From Acidimicrobiia bacterium (lineage in GTDB: Bacteria > Actinomycetota > Acidimicrobiia > Spongiisociales > UBA5794): DNA of 13,719 bases. The stretch covers positions 1-13,719 of the forward strand of contig JAUXCV010000017.1 of NCBI GenBank assembly GCA_030618675.1, written 5' to 3'. Made by a program: the position numbers and the translations under genes. The first letter of the stretch is position 1; the number at the start of each line of letters is the position of its first letter. Below, in pieces: positions 7,268 through 13,719 of this stretch. The notes beneath the pieces were generated by a model. That model was not told the DNA's origin, ran no database searches, and saw only the letters and a list, made by a program, of their open reading frames with translations.

Positions 7268-7292
7268 AAGCAGCCCAGTGCTCGCGGTCCTC

Positions 7293-7305
7293 TACGATTA
7301 CTGTC
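7293..7305 (+). promoter_or_regulatory. -10 element of a leaderless promoter for the plus-strand LLM gene
   Basis: TACGAT (7293-7298), seven bases, then the ATG at 7306. There is no Shine-Dalgarno in front of the ATG. Confidence 0.5.
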
Positions 7306-8241
7306 ATGAGTCCCACGCAACGTCCCATCGCCGTCGGTGTCCAGCTTCCCGAGATCGAGTGGCCTGCTCGATGGCCCGACCTGCGCGACATGTCGCTGGC
7401 GATCGAAGGTCTGGGTTTCGACTCGATCTGGGTAGGCGACCACCTGCTGTACGACACACCGGATGGCCCCGCTGCCCCGTGGGAAGCCTGGTCGCTTCTC
7501 GCCGCGGTCGCAGCCATCACCGAGCGGGTCCAGCTCGGGCCGCTTGTCGCAGCGACGAGCTTTCACAGTCCGGCGATGCTCGCCAAGAAGGCCACGACGG
7601 TCGACGAGATCTCGGGCGGCCGTCTCATCCTCGGTCTCGGCGCCGGGTGGAACGAGGTCGAGTACCGGGCCTACGGGTTCCCGTTCGATCATCGCGCGAG
7701 TCGATTCGAGGAGGCTTTCACAATCATCCGGACCTTGCTGAGCGAAGGAGAGATCGACTTCGACGGCGAGTACTACACGGCTCGGGATTGCCAGCTCGTA
7801 CCCCGGAGCCGGCCGGAGGCTCCGCCGATCATGATCGGGTCGATCGGGCCACGGGTGCTCCGGGCGACGCTGCCGTATGTCGATCTCTGGAACACGTGGC
7901 ATGCATGGCACGGCAACACTCCTGAAGGTTTCGAGAAGCTGAACGCGACGATCGACGACGCTGCCCGCGGTGTCGGTCGGGATCCGTCGGAGATCGGTCG
8001 CACGACGGCGCTCTACTGGCAGTTCTCGGGTGGCGGAGGACGTCGCCAGGGTGACACCGATCGGCATTCAGCGGATCCGACGAGCGGCACGCCCGAGGAG
8101 CTCGCAGACACGCTGCGCTCATACGCGTCGCTCGGGGCCGACCATGTCCAACTCGTCCTCGATCCGATCACGATCGACTCGATCGAACAAGCGGGCAGGG
8201 CTCTCGAATTCCTGGCTGAGCAGAAGGGGCGCGACCGGTAG
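7306..8241 (+). CDS. LLM-class flavin/F420-dependent oxidoreductase
   Basis: A 311-residue luciferase-like monooxygenase fold protein. Landmarks: VGVQLPEIEWPARWPDL at the N-terminus; IEGLGFDSIWVGDHLLY (33-49); RVQLGPLVAATSFHSPAML (74-92); the cofactor-pocket signature VDEISGGRLILGLGAGWNEVEY (99-120); RFEEAFTIIRTLL (133-145); PPIMIGSIGPRVLR (173-186); and the C-terminal PEELADTLRSYASLGADHVQL (263-283). A Gly/Arg/Asp-rich loop at about 242-260 is a variable insertion. It is probably F420H2-dependent; the substrate is unknown. It differs clearly in sequence from the divergent LLM neighbour, so it is not a recent duplicate. The ATG at 7306 is chosen because the upstream in-frame part is the antisense of the neighbour and intergenic DNA, and TACGAT lies seven bases before it. 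The DMT transporter starts nine bases after the stop, suggesting one transcript. Confidence 0.9.
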   Translation: MSPTQRPIAVGVQLPEIEWPARWPDLRDMSLAIEGLGFDSIWVGDHLLYDTPDGPAAPWEAWSLLAAVAAITERVQLGPLVAATSFHSPAMLAKKATTVDEISGGRLILGLGAGWNEVEYRAYGFPFDHRASRFEEAFTIIRTLLSEGEIDFDGEYYTARDCQLVPRSRPEAPPIMIGSIGPRVLRATLPYVDLWNTWHAWHGNTPEGFEKLNATIDDAARGVGRDPSEIGRTTALYWQFSGGGGRRQGDTDRHSADPTSGTPEELADTLRSYASLGADHVQLVLDPITIDSIEQAGRALEFLAEQKGRDR

Positions 8242-8250
8242 CGTCGCCTC
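8239..8250 (+). promoter_or_regulatory. Possible internal leaderless -10 element overlapping a stop codon
   Basis: TAGCGT (8239-8244), six bases, then the transporter ATG at 8251. The TAG of the hexamer is also the stop codon of the LLM gene. There is no Shine-Dalgarno, so a separate leaderless transcript may supplement read-through. Confidence 0.35.
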
Positions 8251-9159
8251 ATGCACACCCGGGTACTGACCGCGCTGCTGGCCGCCTCACTCGGGTGGGG
8301 GATGGCTGGTGTTGGTACTCGCTTCGTGTTCTCCGAAGGTGTGACGACGTTCACGGTCATCGTCGTCCGCGTCCTGACCGCCACAGCGGCCGTCCTCCTC
8401 ATCTGGTTGGGAAAGGGCGGTGGTATCACCCGGGCGGCTTGGCGGGACGGAGCCATCATCGGGGTGCTGCGTATCGGGCTTGCTCCGATGCTCTTCATCT
8501 CCTCGCTGCAGTATGTCTCCGCCGGGGTCGAGGGCATCTTCATCACGATCATCCCGGCGTTGACGGCTGCACTGGCGGCCGTGACGCTGCACGAGCGGCT
8601 CGGCAGGAACCAGATCCTCGGGTTGGCGATCGGCCTGGTCGGTTCGTTCCTCATCGTGGCGTTCGGCGATTCGGGGATCGGCGGCGATGGCGGCAATGTC
8701 CGGATCGGCGCGATGTTCGCTCTCGGCGGCGTTGTTGCCGGTGCAACGAGCGGCGTTCTCAGCCGGAAGTACGCCCCGAGGCATCGCACGACCGAACTGG
8801 CCATCCCGATGTTCCTTGCCGGAGCAGTGGTAACCGTTATCGCCGGACTGGCCTTGCGAGATATCGATCTCGGAGGTGTCACCACGACATCATGGGTCGC
8901 TCTGATCGCACTGGGCCTTGGCAGTACGTTCCTGCCGTTCTTCGCGACGCTGTTCGCCTCGCGACACACCTCGGCAGCCCGCGTCGCTCTGACCGGCTAC
9001 CTGGCGCCGGTTGTGGGCGTTGTTGCCGGCGTGGTGTTGCTCGACGAGGTGTTGACCGTTCCGATCCTCATCGGAGCTGTGTTCGCTCTGGTGGGCGTGG
9101 CCGTGGCAGGTCGAGCACGCCACCCCCGGCGCACGGCCGATCGGTCAGTGGGCTCCTAA
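8251..9159 (+). CDS. EamA/DMT-family transporter
   Basis: A 302-residue integral membrane protein of the drug/metabolite transporter superfamily, with about ten hydrophobic helices in two EamA repeats. The first repeat (about 7-138) begins LTALLAASLGWGMAGVGTRF, has the typical SLQYVSAGVEGIFITIIPALTAALA (85-109) and LHERLGRNQILGLAIGLVG (113-131). The second (about 152-287) ends with the diagnostic ALTGYLAPVVGVVAGVVLLDEVLTVPILIGAVFALVGV (246-283). Such proteins usually export amino acids, metabolites or drugs; the substrate is unknown. It starts nine bases after the LLM oxidoreductase stop, so it may export a compound linked to that enzyme (inference only). It ends in a 4-bp tail-to-tail overlap with the RarD-type gene, leaving no room for a terminator between them. 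Confidence 0.9.
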   Translation: MHTRVLTALLAASLGWGMAGVGTRFVFSEGVTTFTVIVVRVLTATAAVLLIWLGKGGGITRAAWRDGAIIGVLRIGLAPMLFISSLQYVSAGVEGIFITIIPALTAALAAVTLHERLGRNQILGLAIGLVGSFLIVAFGDSGIGGDGGNVRIGAMFALGGVVAGATSGVLSRKYAPRHRTTELAIPMFLAGAVVTVIAGLALRDIDLGGVTTTSWVALIALGLGSTFLPFFATLFASRHTSAARVALTGYLAPVVGVVAGVVLLDEVLTVPILIGAVFALVGVAVAGRARHPRRTADRSVGS

Positions 9160-10061
9160 CCGAGATCCGGGGCAGATCCGGTCTGTTCCTCCACCGTCAG
9201 CGTCCGGGCGTTGTCGATTGTGTAGACGGCGAGAGCGATCCACACCAGTGCGAAGCCGAACCACTCGCCGCTCGATACGGCCTCGCCATAGAGAACGACC
9301 CCGAGCAGAAGCTGGAGGATCGGAGCGATGTACTGAAGGATGCCGAGAGTCGAGAGCGGGATGCGTTGGGCCGCGGCTCCGAACAGGACGAGCGGGAAGA
9401 TCGTTACCGCACCGGCAGTGATCAGGAGCATCGTCGTGGCTGTCGAAGATCCGAGGGCGCCGGTTTCGTTTCCGGCAAGGATCCCGAGGTACAGAAGTGC
9501 AGGAACTGCCACGAAGGTGCTTTCCATGAACAACCCCTCGATCGGAGGTGCCGCGGTGACCCGCTTCTTGAGAAGACCGTACGTCCCGAACGAGAAGGCC
9601 AGAACGAGTGAGATCCATGGCAGCACCCCCGATAGAACCGTCATTCCCGCAACCCCGATGAGGGCGATCCCGACGGCGACGCGTTGGGCGGTGCTGAGAT
9701 GCTCTCGCAGCACGATCACGCCGAGCGCCACCGACACCAGAGGGTTGATGAAGTAGCCAAGGGAGGCTTCAACGATGTGGCCCGTAGTTATCGCCCACAC
9801 GAAGACACCCCAGTTGATCGAAAGAAGGACACCTCCTACGAGTGCCGTCACGGCTGTAGTCGGCGTCCGGAACGAGTCTCTGAGCACGCCGAGGTGCTTC
9901 CTCCCGACGATGATGAGGAACAGAAGCGGCACCGACCATACGATCCGATGGGCGAGGAGTTCGAGGGCGGGAACAGCGTCGAGGGCCTTCCAGAAGACCG
10001 GAACGAACCCCCAGAAGGAGTAGGCCGCAACGGCCAGCCAGATTCCCTTCCGTTGTTCCAC
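9156..10061 (-). CDS. rarD: RarD-type EamA transporter
   Basis: A 301-residue membrane protein with ten hydrophobic helices. It matches the RarD branch of the DMT superfamily: the N-terminal KGIWLAVAAYSFWGFVPVFWKAL, ELLAHRIVWSVPLL (about 34-47), INWGVFVWAITTGHIVEASLGYFINPLVSV (about 82-111), LREHLSTAQRVAVGIALIGV (118-137), FGTYGLLKKRV (157-167) and LGILQYIAPILQLLLGVVLYGE (237-258). RarD proteins are annotated as chloramphenicol-sensitivity-type permeases; the true substrate is uncertain. The start is GTG at 10061 with AAAGGGG four bases upstream on the minus strand. It shares a 94-bp divergent region with the P-loop gene. It belongs to a different DMT subfamily from the convergent EamA protein, so the pair is not a simple local duplication. 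Confidence 0.92.
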   Translation of the reverse strand: MEQRKGIWLAVAAYSFWGFVPVFWKALDAVPALELLAHRIVWSVPLLFLIIVGRKHLGVLRDSFRTPTTAVTALVGGVLLSINWGVFVWAITTGHIVEASLGYFINPLVSVALGVIVLREHLSTAQRVAVGIALIGVAGMTVLSGVLPWISLVLAFSFGTYGLLKKRVTAAPPIEGLFMESTFVAVPALLYLGILAGNETGALGSSTATTMLLITAGAVTIFPLVLFGAAAQRIPLSTLGILQYIAPILQLLLGVVLYGEAVSSGEWFGFALVWIALAVYTIDNARTLTVEEQTGSAPDLG

Positions 10062-10072
10062 TCTGCCCCTTT
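10062..10072 (-). promoter_or_regulatory. Ribosome binding site of the RarD-type gene
   Basis: On the minus strand AAAGGGG (10072-10066) lies four bases before the GTG at 10061. It supports this start and contrasts with the leaderless-looking neighbours. Confidence 0.45.
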
Positions 10073-10143
10073 CTTGGCCGCTCAGTGTCGCAGACCGGGC
10101 ACGCCTATCGACCGGACGCGGACAACGCGGATCGGTCGTGGCC

Positions 10144-10155
10144 TATCGTCACCGG
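10144..10155 (+). promoter_or_regulatory. -10 element of a leaderless promoter for the P-loop gene
   Basis: TATCGT (10144-10149), six bases, then the ATG at 10156. It decides against a GTG start at 10138, which would put the hexamer inside the coding region. Confidence 0.5.
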
Positions 10156-11133
10156 ATGAATTCGACCATCGACACGCTTCTTCTTCTCGCCCTTCCCGCG
10201 TCCGGCAAATCGGAACTCCGTCGGTACCTCGCTCACCTCGAACCGGAGGTCGCCGAACGGGACTTGCATCTTGGACCCGTCGTCCCGCTCGACGACTACC
10301 CCTACGTGCACTTGATGCGGCGGATCTCAGAGGAGCTGCTCTTCATGGGGGAGCCGCCGGTCTTCTTCCCGAAACGAACACGGGCGTTCTCAGATCCGCG
10401 GGATTGGGGAACGCTCATCCATCTCCTCAATGAGGACTACGCCATGCTCGGGAGTGCGCTGCCGCGGCCGGAGTCGGCAGCCACCTGGCTCTTCGACAGA
10501 CTCGACCGGGCAAGAGGGAAGGTCGGTGCCGCTCCGGCGATGCGAAGTCTCACGCCCGGTGTCCGGGGCAGTCTCGCCGAGACGCTTGAAGACGAAGCGG
10601 CGGCTCTGTGGACGGAGCTTGCGTGGGCCGGTTCGTTGTGGAGCGAAGGGGCCTCGGTCGTCATCGAGTTCGCCAGGGGTGGTCCGGCCGGGGCCGAGAT
10701 GCCACTGCTGCCTCCCTACGGTTATGCCTATTCGCTCGCGGAACTGTCCGACGAGATCAAGAGGCGGACGTCGATCCTCTACGTGTGGGTCACGCCCGAG
10801 GAGAGCCGTCGCAAGAACGCCGAGCGTGCGAAGCCGGGCCGGGACGGGGATGCGTCGATCCTCTTCCACGGCGTGCCGGAGGACGTCATGTTCCGCGAGT
10901 ACGGTGTCGATGATTTCGTGTGGCTCGTCGAGGAGAACGGTGGCGATTCGATCGCGGTCGGCGGAGAAGGCGCTGTCCGGAACATCCCGGTCACCGTTTT
11001 CGACAACCGCGCCGATCGCACGTCCTTCCTCAGGGCGGATCCGGACGCCTGGCCCGAAGATGAGGTCGACGCGTTGCATGAATCGCTCATCGAAGCGCTC
11101 TCCCAACTCGCCGGTAGATCAGTAGATCAGTAG
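10156..11133 (+). CDS. Uncharacterised P-loop NTPase (kinase-like)
   Basis: A 325-residue protein I cannot name. Right after the first strand (DTLLLL) is a Walker A loop, ALPASGKSE (12-20), of the style seen in small P-loop kinases such as the AAA_33/Kti12-type group, where G-L-P-A-S-G-K is common. LDDYPYVH (45-52) follows, then a conserved-looking aromatic/basic region (FFPKRTRAFSDPRDWGTLIHLLNEDY, 70-95). A hydrophobic strand ending in an acid, SVVIEFARGG (167-176), is a possible Walker B. Later ILYVWVTPEESRRKNAERAKPGR (207-229) looks like a strand plus an arginine-rich lid, as in nucleotide or sugar kinases. There is no signal peptide, so it is cytoplasmic. The substrate is unknown. Its last codons and stop lie in a GTAGATCA repeat, so the final residues (RSVDQ) are probably not conserved. 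The helicase gene starts 53 bp downstream. Confidence 0.82.
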   Translation: MNSTIDTLLLLALPASGKSELRRYLAHLEPEVAERDLHLGPVVPLDDYPYVHLMRRISEELLFMGEPPVFFPKRTRAFSDPRDWGTLIHLLNEDYAMLGSALPRPESAATWLFDRLDRARGKVGAAPAMRSLTPGVRGSLAETLEDEAAALWTELAWAGSLWSEGASVVIEFARGGPAGAEMPLLPPYGYAYSLAELSDEIKRRTSILYVWVTPEESRRKNAERAKPGRDGDASILFHGVPEDVMFREYGVDDFVWLVEENGGDSIAVGGEGAVRNIPVTVFDNRADRTSFLRADPDAWPEDEVDALHESLIEALSQLAGRSVDQ

Positions 11134-11166
11134 ATCAGCACTGCTCTACTGATCTACCGCTCTACT
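11113..11166. repeat. GTAGATCA tandem and inverted repeat over the P-loop gene stop
   Basis: Three exact tandem copies of GTAGATCA (11114-11137) are followed by TCTACTGATCTACC (11145-11158), the complement of GGTAGATCAGTAGA (11113-11126). The right arm can pair with either register of the left repeat, 14 bp with an 18-base loop or 13 bp (11122-11134) with a 10-base loop. GCTCTACT also occurs twice (11143-11150 and 11159-11166). The TAG stop of the P-loop gene (11131-11133) is inside the third unit. It could be a terminator, an operator for the helicase, or a slippage-prone microsatellite. Confidence 0.75.
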
Positions 11167-11172
11167 ACCCGT

Positions 11173-11186
11173 TAGGCTCCGAACAT
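11173..11186 (+). promoter_or_regulatory. -10 element of a (nearly) leaderless promoter for the helicase
   Basis: TAGGCT (11173-11178), eight bases, then the ATG at 11187; there is no Shine-Dalgarno. The GTAGATCA inverted repeat ends only seven bases upstream of the hexamer, about where a regulator could act. Confidence 0.4.
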
Positions 11187-13244
11187 ATGTTCGACGTATC
11201 TACCCCAGAAGACCCTTCCTGGCTCGACGGACTCAACGATCGACAGTGCGAGGCTGTTCTTCACGGGGATGGGCCGCTCCTCGTTATCGCCGGCGCCGGT
11301 TCCGGCAAGACCCGCACGTTGGCCAGCCGAGTTGCACGTCTCGTTGATGAGGGCATCCCCGCTGAGCGGGTTCTCCTGCTCACCTTCACTCGTCGAGCCG
11401 CTGCAGAGATGCTGCGCCGCTCGGGCGCCCTCATCTCGAACCGGTCGGTAGGGAGAGTGTGGGGCGGTACGTTCCACGCCGTCGCGAACCGACTGCTCCG
11501 GCAGTACGGAGCGGCCGTGGGTCTTGCGGACGGGTTCACGGTCATCGATCAGTCCGATTCTGCAGCACTGTTCGGAATGATCCGCACCGAACTCGGATTC
11601 GGAGGATCCAAGCAGCGGTTCCCGAAGAAGGAAACGATCGCGGCCGTCTACTCCCGCACGGTGAATGCCAGAACACCGCTCAGTGAGACCGTGGAGGAGC
11701 ACTTTCCGTGGGTCGCCGACCACGTCGACGCGCTGCGGGAGATCTTCCGTACCTACACGGCGCGGAAGAAGGATCACAACGTTGTCGACTACGACGATCT
11801 CCTTCTCTATTGGAACGCGCTTCTCGATTCGCCCACGGGTGGCAGCGTCCGCAACCTTTTCGATCATGTTCTCGTCGACGAGTACCAGGACACGAACCGG
11901 AGTCAGGCCGAGATCCTTCGATCGCTGTGCGGAGCCAACGGGAATCTCACAGTGGTCGGCGATGACGCCCAGGCCATCTACTCGTTTCGCGGTGCCACAG
12001 TCGAGAACATCCTCGGATTCCCGGAGGACTACGAGAACGCGACCGTCGTGACGCTCGAACAGAACTACCGCTCCACTCCCCAGATCCTCGACGCGGCGAA
12101 CGCTGTCATCGATGCCTCGCCCGAGACGTTCCAGAAGGAACTCTGGACCGAACGCCCTGCGGGCCGTACTCCGGACCTCATCACCTGCTTCGACGAGGCT
12201 GCACAAGCGGATCTGGTTGCCGATCGGGTGCTCGAACACCGGGAGGCCGGCATCCCCCTCCGGGATCAGGCCGTCCTGTTCCGTACCGGTCACCATTCGG
12301 CGGGCCTCGAGATCGAACTGTCCAGAAGGAACATCCCGTTCGTCAAGTACGGCGGACTGCGGTTCCTCGAAGCGGCACACGTCAAGGATCTGCTGGCTCT
12401 GTTGCGCATCCTCGATAACCCGAAAGACGAACTGGCGTGGAATCGGGTGCTCCAGATGATCCCAGGCATCGGGCCGGCGACCTCGCTCAAGATCACCGAC
12501 CACCTCGACGGAGAAGCGGCGAAGGACGATTCGGATCGGCTGATTGCGCTCACTGTTGCGCAGTTCCCGGTGGTAGCGGAGGCGAGGGAACCGATGACGG
12601 AGTTGCAGAACGCGCTTCGCGATTGCCGGGGTCCGGAAGGAGTCGAACCGAGTCCGTCCGAACAGATCGAGCGTCTGATTCCCTTCTGTTCGCTCGTCTT
12701 TGGGCGGTCGTATGACGATTCCGCGGCCCGGTTGGCCGATCTCGAGCAACTGGCCGCCCTCGCCGGCGAGTACGGAACCAGGAGTCGATTCCTGACAGAG
12801 ATCACGCTCGACCCTCCGGCCAGCACCAGCGACCTTGCAGGGCCGCCACACCTGGACGATGACTACCTCATCCTCTCGACGATCCACTCGGCGAAGGGCG
12901 GTGAGTGGCGGGCCGTGTTCGTCATCCATGCCGCAGACGGGAACATCCCGTCCGACATGGCGATCTCAGATCCGGGAGGCCTGGAAGAGGAACGACGCTT
13001 GCTCTACGTCGCGCTCACGAGGGCGAAGGACCATCTCCACGTAACGGTGCCGCAGCGGTTCTATCACAAGCGCTTCTCCGGCAGTCCGGAGCACTCCTAC
13101 GCCTTGCCCAGCCGATTCCTCGATCCTGCGATGGGGCAGTTCGAACACATCACGGTTGGGATACCCCGGCATGACGACGCGTCTGTTGTGCTGTCGCCGG
13201 GGAAGGATCCTGTTGCTGGCGTACTCGAAGATCTCTGGCGCTGA
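11187..13244 (+). CDS. UvrD/PcrA-type superfamily 1A ATP-dependent DNA helicase
   Basis: A 685-residue 3'-5' SF1A helicase with all motifs in order: Q motif LNDRQCEAV (17-25), Walker A AGAGSGKT (35-42), Ia LLTFTRRAAAEM (64-75), Ib GTFHAVANRLL (94-104), II VDEYQDTN (230-237), III VVGDDAQAIYSFRGA (256-270), IV LEQNYRS (290-296), V STIHSAKGGEW (564-574) and VI LLYVALTRAK (605-614). VLQMIPGIGPATSLKI (421-436) is a helix-hairpin-helix-like piece in the 2B region. All ATPase residues are present, so it should be active in unwinding for repair or replication restart. It is somewhat shorter than full UvrD/PcrA proteins and lacks their extended C-terminus, so it is more likely a paralogue than the main uvrD. 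Motif V has KGGEW where KGLEW is usual. It has its own promoter-like hexamer and converges on the sugar-binding gene with a 3-bp gap. Confidence 0.93.
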   Translation: MFDVSTPEDPSWLDGLNDRQCEAVLHGDGPLLVIAGAGSGKTRTLASRVARLVDEGIPAERVLLLTFTRRAAAEMLRRSGALISNRSVGRVWGGTFHAVANRLLRQYGAAVGLADGFTVIDQSDSAALFGMIRTELGFGGSKQRFPKKETIAAVYSRTVNARTPLSETVEEHFPWVADHVDALREIFRTYTARKKDHNVVDYDDLLLYWNALLDSPTGGSVRNLFDHVLVDEYQDTNRSQAEILRSLCGANGNLTVVGDDAQAIYSFRGATVENILGFPEDYENATVVTLEQNYRSTPQILDAANAVIDASPETFQKELWTERPAGRTPDLITCFDEAAQADLVADRVLEHREAGIPLRDQAVLFRTGHHSAGLEIELSRRNIPFVKYGGLRFLEAAHVKDLLALLRILDNPKDELAWNRVLQMIPGIGPATSLKITDHLDGEAAKDDSDRLIALTVAQFPVVAEAREPMTELQNALRDCRGPEGVEPSPSEQIERLIPFCSLVFGRSYDDSAARLADLEQLAALAGEYGTRSRFLTEITLDPPASTSDLAGPPHLDDDYLILSTIHSAKGGEWRAVFVIHAADGNIPSDMAISDPGGLEEERRLLYVALTRAKDHLHVTVPQRFYHKRFSGSPEHSYALPSRFLDPAMGQFEHITVGIPRHDDASVVLSPGKDPVAGVLEDLWR

Positions 13245-13247
13245 GCG

Positions 13248-13719
13248 TCAGCTCTCGGGGATCGGGACTTCGGGGAAGTGTGTAGCTTCGGGGAAGCCGG
13301 CCTGGATCTCGGCGGCGGCCGCGCGGGCGTCTCCGTTGCGGACGTACGATTGGATTCCGGTCCAGAACGTGCCGGTGCCAACCGCCGAGACCATGAGATC
13401 CGATCCGTCGAATCGCACCACCTTCGCCCCTTGCAGGATCTCCCCCATGTGACGATCGAAGTCGGTCGCGTACGCATCAGGGTTGAAGTCAGGATGCGGT
13501 GAGGTGAACCCTCCCTCCGCCGCCCATGCGTCTCCTGCCTCGGGTGTGGCGAGGAACGAGAGGAACTCCTTCACCTCAGGCCGGTCGTTGAACGCTGCTG
13601 CGAGGTCGCCCGACGTCAGAATCGGGGGTTCGCCTCCGTCCACCGATGGGAGAACGAAAACATCGACCGTGTCTCCGATGACAACGGATGAGGGGAGGTT
13701 CGTCTCCTGGTAGGACGCC
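13248..13719 (-). CDS. Sugar ABC-transporter substrate-binding protein, C-terminal part (truncated by window edge)
   Basis: The frame is open to the right edge of the window on the minus strand (156 residues visible), so the internal GTG at 13643 is not the start. Visible landmarks: DTVDVFVLPSVDGGEPPILTSGDL, a strand and hinge of the second lobe; NDRPEVKEFLSFLATPEAGDAWAAEGGF, the helix pair typical of carbohydrate-binding proteins of the extracellular solute-binding family 1; SPHPDFNPDAY; and the C-terminal GTGTFWTGIQSYVRNGDARAAAAEIQAGFP. It resembles alpha-glucoside-type binding proteins. Such lipoproteins capture a sugar and deliver it to a membrane permease pair, whose genes are presumably to the right or elsewhere. 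Signal peptide and lipobox are not visible. Confidence 0.85.
   Translation of the reverse strand, partial: ASYQETNLPSSVVIGDTVDVFVLPSVDGGEPPILTSGDLAAAFNDRPEVKEFLSFLATPEAGDAWAAEGGFTSPHPDFNPDAYATDFDRHMGEILQGAKVVRFDGSDLMVSAVGTGTFWTGIQSYVRNGDARAAAAEIQAGFPEATHFPEVPIPES

Noticed and set aside
6856..8067. 403-residue minus-strand frame across the divergent LLM region
   Set aside because: It covers the start regions of both LLM genes and the intergenic promoters; the translation is Arg/Pro/Ser-rich with no motif.
8295..9611. 438-residue plus-strand frame spanning both DMT transporters
   Set aside because: Arg/His/Gly-rich shadow of two genuine membrane proteins on both strands; no domain or credible start.
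11114..11137. CRISPR-like repeats
   Set aside because: The 8-bp units are directly adjacent without spacers and no cas gene is present.
11172..12929. 585-residue open frame on the minus strand opposite the helicase
   Set aside because: It is antisense to a helicase with all motifs intact; its composition (many Arg, Asp, Val, Gly) is that expected of a shadow frame in GC-rich DNA, and no domain is recognisable.

Overview
The window reads as a compact chromosomal stretch from a high-GC actinobacterium, probably an uncultured Acidimicrobiia-type lineage. This rests on the GC-rich sequence and codon use, two F420-type luciferase-like oxidoreductases, a lipoprotein of a kind common in actinobacteria, and start regions in which a TANNNT -10 hexamer sits 6-8 bases before the start codon (leaderless mRNAs). 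No insertion sequence, phage gene, CRISPR array, tRNA or rRNA was seen.

Layout. Positions 1-807 hold the 3' part of a secreted or lipid-anchored peptidyl-prolyl isomerase of the parvulin (PpiC/SurA) type. It converges on a minus-strand block: an MMPL/RND membrane exporter (883-2997) and, just upstream, a small lipoprotein with a duplicated Cys-Met-Arg motif (3051-3599). Next come a 90-bp inverted-repeat element (3669-3758), an orphan 110-residue protein (3836-4168) and a gene-free stretch with very stable GC hairpins (4169-4423). A NarL-type two-component system follows, with the kinase gene upstream of the regulator gene and overlapping it by 4 bases (4424-6225).

Two LLM-class flavin oxidoreductases are divergently transcribed from a 113-bp intergenic region (6332-7192 minus; 7306-8241 plus). 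The plus-strand one is followed 9 bp later by an EamA/DMT transporter (8251-9159). That transporter overlaps tail-to-tail by 4 bp with a RarD-type transporter on the minus strand (9156-10061). A 94-bp divergent region then leads to an uncharacterised P-loop protein (10156-11133). Its stop codon lies inside a GTAGATCA tandem and inverted repeat that also precedes a UvrD/PcrA-type helicase (11187-13244). Only 3 bp beyond it is the C-terminal part of a sugar ABC-transporter substrate-binding protein (13248 to the window edge, minus strand).

The genes look like a run of small independent housekeeping and accessory units rather than one pathway. No clear novel multi-gene system was found. The points most worth a second look are the leaderless promoter geometry repeated at most starts, the 90-bp inverted-repeat element, the GTAGATCA repeat around the P-loop gene stop, and the uncharacterised P-loop, lipoprotein and 110-residue proteins.
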